Shown here: piece by piece, positions 58,731 through 64,000 of the stretch
How positions within the stretch are numbered: position 1 is the stretch's first letter
Layout of the letters: the number at the start of each line of letters is the position of its first letter
NCBI RefSeq assembly: GCF_019578655.1
Contig: NC_063260.1
Coordinates: 15,688,001-15,752,000 of the forward strand
From: Ricinus communis
Lineage: Eukaryota > Streptophyta > Magnoliopsida > Malpighiales > Euphorbiaceae
Direction: 5' to 3'
Length of the DNA stretch: 64,000 nt
The notes under the pieces: generated by a model
What the model saw: the letters and a program-made list of their open reading frames with translations, nothing else
What the model was told of the DNA's origin: nothing
Database searches by the model: none
Translations under genes and position numbers: made by a program

Positions 58731-60893
58731 TGTTAGCACCCATTTACTAGGTTTATATAGCGAGGGAATTACAGAAAACCCAATGATAAAAGTTACTACC
58801 TTTCTCGAGTCTTAAAGATTGAGGAAGGGCGAGTTTGAGTGAAGGATGGGAATAATTAGACTTAAAGTTACTTTTCTAGAATCAATTTGAACCTAATTGA
58901 TAGAAAAATAAAGTTTGATGAATGAAACAACAGTTTTTACAATTTTAGGGACTAAATCGTCAAAATTTTGGAACTTTTATCCTTTACTATATAAGGCTCT
59001 TTTATGAATAGCTCACATAGTGCGACATTGGGCTTTTTCAATCTAACGTCGTTTTATGTATATTTTCAACCTAAAATACCAAAAATTGGTAAAAATAAGT
59101 TTCTATAAGGTATTTATGATAATTATTAAGAATTTTTAATATTTTTAATGATAATTATTTGAATATAAAATATTTAATTCCTTTTTATTTGATATTAATT
59201 TGATAAAAGAAAGGGACAATTATAGTTTATTTTTCAAATAATTGAATACTTATCTATCTTTCCTAGGGTTCCTAACCTTAATGCTATAAATAGATTGATA
59301 CACCCTAGGTCTAGGGTTAGCCATATTCCTCAAAGTTTTCTAAAACTATAGAGATACATCGATATATATAGAGAATTGGTTTTTAGCAAGTCACTAAGAA
59401 AGATCTCCAAATTAGAAAATCCATTGAAGGACAACAAAAGCTTTTCTGAAATCCCAAAATATAACTGGATTCCCAACCAATCTTTGATTCAACAACTTCC
59501 TCGTCTCATGAGACTCGCAGAACAACAACCAACGGTGACAACTTAAGGGTTCCTCTACATCCACATTATCAACATTCCTTCTCAATTGGTTCTTTTGTAT
59601 TTGTTTATAGAAACATGATTAGGAATTATTTTTTTGGTTTTTTTTATTATTGATGTTAGTTTCACATAATTCACATGATTAGATTAGAATCTCTTTCTAT
59701 TTAATATTGCTGATTTTATTGGGTTTTGAATATGATAATAAGAACGCACAAGGTTTTGAATATGATATTATGATTTTATTGGATTTTGAATTTGATTAGT
59801 AAATGAATAGTAAATATAATTGATTTGTATTTCCATGTAGATGAATTAAATTTTAAGCTTGTATAATTAAAATTTAGATCTGCCTTAGAATCTTCCGTAT
59901 TTGATTACTGTTAGTTTGATTTTAGGGTTTTATCATTATATTTCATTTTTAATGTTAATTTTATATGTTCTAATTGAATATTTACCCTCAGTGCATTGAA
60001 GATCGACTGAGCATGAGAGGAAGAACCGTAGTGAGGAAAGCCGAGAGCTAAGCTGTTGCATGATTTTAGTATGGTTTTTTAAGTCTTTGATGTATTTTGG
60101 CAATTTTATGGACTCTAACTTAGTTTTAGGCATTTTTTCTTTCATTTTTAGTTATAGGCGGGTTGTAATAGCTAGATTTATTGTTTGCACTTTAGTTTTT
60201 GCTTTATCTAGGATGCATGCCAAATATTTGTGTGTGATTGCCTTAATTAAAATTGACATATAGACAATAGGCCTTAAAATTGAACCTGGTATTAAAGTTG
60301 TAGTCCATTAGGTTAATTAATGATAATTGGATTTTAAAATCCATATAGACTTAGTGGATCTTTTCCATGCGTTAATTGAATTAATTGGGCCATATTTAGA
60401 CCTAAGATCACTTAACTTAAGGCTTTTCACAAAAGTAGTCTATTAGGTTTAAAGGTTGGAAATCAAAGCATAATTTATAATTAAGCTAGACCAGGTAAGC
60501 CTTGTATATAATTGACTAGTAAGTTTGGTTAATAATTCTGAGCATGAGCTAGGCTTTAATAAAATGGGCTAGGCTCAAATGGACCTCACATGTTGTGGTG
60601 CTTGATGTGTAATATATAACTATTGCATTTATAGAGAATAGTCCATTAAACAATAAAATTAAAGACAAAGATACACAAATAAGAAAGTTGGCTTTCAAAT
60701 CCATCTCTAGATTTATGTCGTAAGTTTCCTCATAGAATCGAGAAATTTCACTCATTAGTAAAAATAGTGTCCGATGAATCCTACAGCTGACTGCGTGCAT
60801 CCGTTCATGACTAGTTAGCGTGTTCCCGATTAGTGTTGGAAAGTCTTACAGTGATGCAGTCGCTAAAGATAATTGGGTGCACGCCTAAAATCA
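58731..60893 (+). repeat. Probable 5' LTR of a Tat-lineage gypsy element
   Basis: The stretch begins TGTTAGCACCCATT and ends CTAAAATCACA, just before a Tat-type primer-binding site. A TATAAATA box at 59285-59292 is in a plausible U3/R position. No second LTR is in the window, so the left border rests on the TGTTAGCACC string alone. Confidence 0.4.
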
Positions 60894-60900
60894 CAGCCTA

Positions 60901-60919
60901 TTGCGGTAACTCTGCTGGG
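60901..60919 (+). promoter_or_regulatory. Primer-binding site of the Tat-lineage element
   Basis: TGCGGTAACTCTGCTGGGG resembles the TGGCGACTCTGCTGGGGA string found next to the 5' LTR in Tat/Ogre elements. Its position upstream of a Tat-type gag supports this. Confidence 0.55.
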
Positions 60920-61559
60920 GATAAGAGAAGTTGATTCAAGTTTATGTTTGTCTTTAATTTTATTATTTAATGAGTGGTTCTTGCATCACTATGTTCTTTG
61001 GTTCCATTGAAACCCTAGGTTGTGATTCGTGGTAATAACCTTGTGCTGGGTTAAGTTCCACCTCTTCGAAAAAAACGCGAGCAAGCAAGAACACTTTTGT
61101 GAGCCTTTATCCTCAAGATTCAACTCACGGTAGTAACAGTAGTAATCTTCCCTAGAAAACTTGATGCTTGCTATTTGAGATGTTTCTCCTTATAAGTACT
61201 CAAAACACACATATTTGAAAACCTCAGCCAAAGAGCATATGGAATTAAGCCCCAGGCCTAAAATATTCAGGCTTTATACTTATATTGGGAAACATTCCCT
61301 TGTTTGTTTTATCTGCTTTGAGAGTTTATGGCACATGCATCAAACCTACTATTCCCTGCTGTAAAAAAGCCCAGACCTAAAATCCTATGAAAGAAAGACT
61401 CATCATGAACAGTATGCAGGAGTAATCAGGTTGGAAGGATACTTTGTATATTAATACATATGCTAACCCTTTTCTCTTCTACCTTTATGCATATTACGTG
61501 CATCATGCATCTTATGCATCACATGTATCATACTAACCTTTTATTTTTGCCATATAGAC

Positions 61560-62950
61560 ACTCTTTTGGGTTAGAGGAGATAAGATAGTGGAAGGATAAA
61601 GAGGATACCAATCTTACAGAAAATTCAGATTATGTTAGAGCTCCTTGAAAAGCCAATATATCAAGCTCCCACAGGCGAGACACAAGCTACATCTAAAATG
61701 CCCAATGAAAGAGATAACAAGCAAGATGTTGAAATCTTCAAGAATGTCATCATTAATGATATAAGCGGTGTTATCTGAGAGGAAATCTAACAACTTTTGT
61801 CTGGGATGGCTGCGAATCAAGCCCCTCCTGCTGCTCCGATTGCACTACTAGTCCCCCCGCTGTTGTTGATCTAGTTGTAGTTGTAATTGAGTCTAATGCT
61901 ACAACTCTCACCTAACTGCGCCTTGTTGCAAGACCTTGCCTAGAGGAGTGCCCCAATTTCTAGAATTTTGATGAGTATGTGGTATGTGGACCAGCGGTTG
62001 ACCAAGGGATGCCGCACGCACCACCGAGAATGGGCGTAAGTGGTTTAAGCGCCAAGCTTGAAAAGATGCAAGGCATGCTGGATATCAAAAGGTTGGACCC
62101 GCCCTATGATTTTGAGGAATTGGTACTAAAGGATCAGGATAAGTTGCCTGCAAAGTTTATGATGCCCGAGATGAACAAGTTCAACGAGACTGGTAATTCA
62201 AAAGTTCATCTAAAGTAATATATAACTATCATGGAAACTACTCAGCTAAGTAGGACCTAAATTGTTAAACTGTTTGTACTGTCACTAGGACCTATTGTAA
62301 ACTGGGATCATGGTTTAGAAAAATCCTCCAAAGCTGAATGTCGTGAACTATGTAATTCATTTGTTAAGCAATATGACTATAATACTCAGTTGAAAGTCTT
62401 AATTAGAGATCTTGAGTCCACTAAGCAAAAACCAAATGAGTCTTTCTTTAATTTCTTGATCAGGTGGAGAAGTAAGGCTGGATTGATGAAGAACAAGCCC
62501 TTTGAAAAAGACCAAGTTCGTATAGTGGTCTGAAATGTTCTTCCTAAATGGATCGAAGGTTCCAGATGATGAACCTGAAGAATTTTATGGACCTGTATGA
62601 AGATGGGCTTCTAGTTGAAGAAATTGAAAATGACAAAAGAAAGGTTGTGCGAACCGTTGGAAGGTCGAATTATCAAGCTGGAGGGAGCTGACTTTGGATG
62701 TGAACGTTGTCCAGCAATCGACGAAGTTCTCCACCACACAGACAATTGTATCTGACTGAAACATAAAATTGAGGACCTCATTAATGCTAAGAAACCGACT
62801 GACCTAGAGCAACCCAATACTAGAAGAAATCCCCTACCAAACTACAATAACACACTACCATCAAACTAAGTGTCCATGATCACCCCTAGCTATAGTGAAG
62901 AGAATGTCATGAACTCTTTCGAAGACATATCAGAGGTCCTTCTAATGATA
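61560..62950 (+). pseudogene. Tat-lineage gag, broken
   Basis: Strings seen in order: LELLEKPIYQAPTGETQATS near 61640, DVEIFKNVIINDISGVI near 61725, DFEELVLKDQDKLPAKFMMP then EMNKF near 62110-62190, and METTQLS near 62232. After these come the retrotransposon-gag core CNSFVKQYDYNTQLKVLIRD and PNESFFNFLIRWRSKAGLMK near 62350-62490, and a late segment VLHHTDNCI.LKHKIEDLIN near 62725-62790. This matches the gag of Tat-type gypsy elements. Stops at 62217, 62260 and elsewhere break it, and no pol follows. Confidence 0.75.
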
Positions 62951-62956
62951 ACAAAA

Positions 62957-63708
62957 ATAGTTTGACAATTCAGGTCCTACTCAACTATGTAGTTTCCATG
63001 ATGGTGACATATTACTTTGGATGAACTTGTTCATCTCAGGCATCCTGAACTTTGCAGGCAACTTAACCTCACCAGTCAGCACTAATTCCTTGAAATCATA
63101 GGTTGCGTCCAACCCTTTGATTACCGGCCATTCTTGCACCTCCGCACGACGTTTAACAACTTAGCTCATTAGGCGAGAGCTATTTCTCTTTTGGCTTGGT
63201 ATAGTACATGCTCGTCAAACTTCTAGAAATCTTGGGGCACTCCATTTCCCAGTCTTGTATCATCGATGGCGTGGGGCGCGGTTGCGATGATTCTGAGCTG
63301 GATAAGCTCTGTTGGGTCGATGAGGCAGTGCAATGAGAGCAGTGGCAGCATGGTTTGTAGCCATCAAACAAAAGTTGTTGGAGTTCCTCTAAAATTACAC
63401 CCCTCAAATCATTGATAACTATATTCTTAAGGATCTCAACATCTTGCTCATTAGCTCTTTCATTGGCCATTTCAGATGTAGCTTCAGTCTTACTTGTGGA
63501 AGCTTGATGTCTTGGCTTTTCAAGAAGCTCTAACACAGTCCAAATTCTCGGTGAGATTGGTATCTTTTCCAGCATTCCACTATCTTGTCTCTTCCAACCC
63601 AAATGAGTGTCTATATGGCTAAAAATAAAAGGGCTAGTATGATATGTGTAATGCATGAGATGCATGATGCACGTGCTATGCATAAGGATAGAAAAGAAAA
63701 GGGTTACT
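62957..63708 (-). pseudogene. Inverted partial copy of the Tat-lineage gag and leader
   Basis: On the minus strand it repeats 61470-62273 in the same order: a leader with ATGCATAGCACGTGCATCATG, then LELLEKPRHQASTSKTEATS, EILKNIVINDLRGVILEELQ, DFKELVLTGEVKLPAKF and the METT region. An open frame of 180 codons (63180-63722) covers the leader and N-terminal gag. It diverges clearly from the plus-strand copy, so it is another family member rather than a fresh duplication. Confidence 0.7.
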
Positions 63709-63729
63709 GTAGCCCCTAACAATTTGACT

Positions 63730-63984
63730 TGTAAAATTTTAGATTCTCCGCAGTAAAAATAATAGGCTTATTAGTTGTAAATTATTGTAGTTCCCGTCTT
63801 GCCTAATTCTTCTGGGAGACCGAATTAAATATGTAGAATGTAATGGTTAAGAAATTGTGACATCAGTGATATTAGATGCGATGTAATTAAGTTAGTAAGT
63901 GTTAGGCTTACTAAGAGATTCGATGGCCTTACGCTTACCCATTTCCCTAGTGCCAGTCATGGGCCCACAGATCGGGTCGTGACA
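63730..63984 (-). other. Possible LTR edge at the window end
   Basis: On the minus strand, TGTCACGACCCGATCTGTGGG starts at 63984. A TGTCACGACCC start is frequent in plant gypsy LTRs. The partner and the other end are outside the window or not recognised. Confidence 0.3.
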
Positions 63985-64000
63985 GTGGCATTATGGCTCT

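Overview
This window is typical repeat-dense heterochromatin of a eudicot plant. It is AT-rich, has many (TA)n and (TTA)n tracts, and holds Ty3/gypsy elements (Athila, Tekay/Del, Tat-like and one chromovirus-like), Ty1/copia elements, an endogenous pararetrovirus of the Caulimoviridae and plant-mobile-domain remains. I cannot name the species. Only one ordinary host gene is well supported: a four-exon cytochrome b561-domain gene at 20184-22995 (+ strand).

Left part (1-13.65 kb): a complete but decayed Ty3/gypsy element (972-7004, TSD TTAAG) is followed by a decayed plant-mobile-domain gene (about 7.4-9.6 kb). A solo LTR (10286-12130, TSD AATAT) carries six tandem palindromic units and sits inside the last codons of a decayed gypsy integrase read on the minus strand. 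Next to it is the 5' end of an Ale-like copia element (LTR, primer-binding site, start of gag; minus strand).

Middle part (13.65-27.4 kb): low-complexity AT-rich DNA, a 302-bp solo-LTR-like repeat, a duplicated block of about 0.5 kb upstream of the b561 gene, the b561 gene, then a nest of foldback (long inverted repeat) elements at 23.26-26.15 kb.

Right part (27.4-64 kb): a copia element on the minus strand is split twice. A 26.7-kb Athila element (28844-55506, TSD CTTAT) sits in its reverse transcriptase, and a 449-bp solo LTR (57984-58432, TSD GGTAC) sits 10 codons into its gag. The Athila element (minus strand) was in turn invaded by a Tekay chromovirus (42843-50706), an Athila-type solo LTR (40326-41732) and a caulimovirid copy (about 30.95-35.73 kb) holding movement protein, coat protein, protease and reverse transcriptase. 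Removing these insertions leaves about 12.6 kb, a normal Athila length. The window ends with a Tat-lineage element (probable LTR from 58731, gag to about 62.95 kb) joined to an inverted partial copy of itself.

I saw no tRNA, rRNA or CRISPR. Most coding stretches are transposon or virus remains with frameshifts and stops. The main points for follow-up are the palindromic array in the solo LTR, the ambiguous splice/frameshift in the b561 gene, the near-intact caulimovirid frames, and a recurring CTG/CAG-to-CG mismatch between paired LTRs that may be an assembly artefact.
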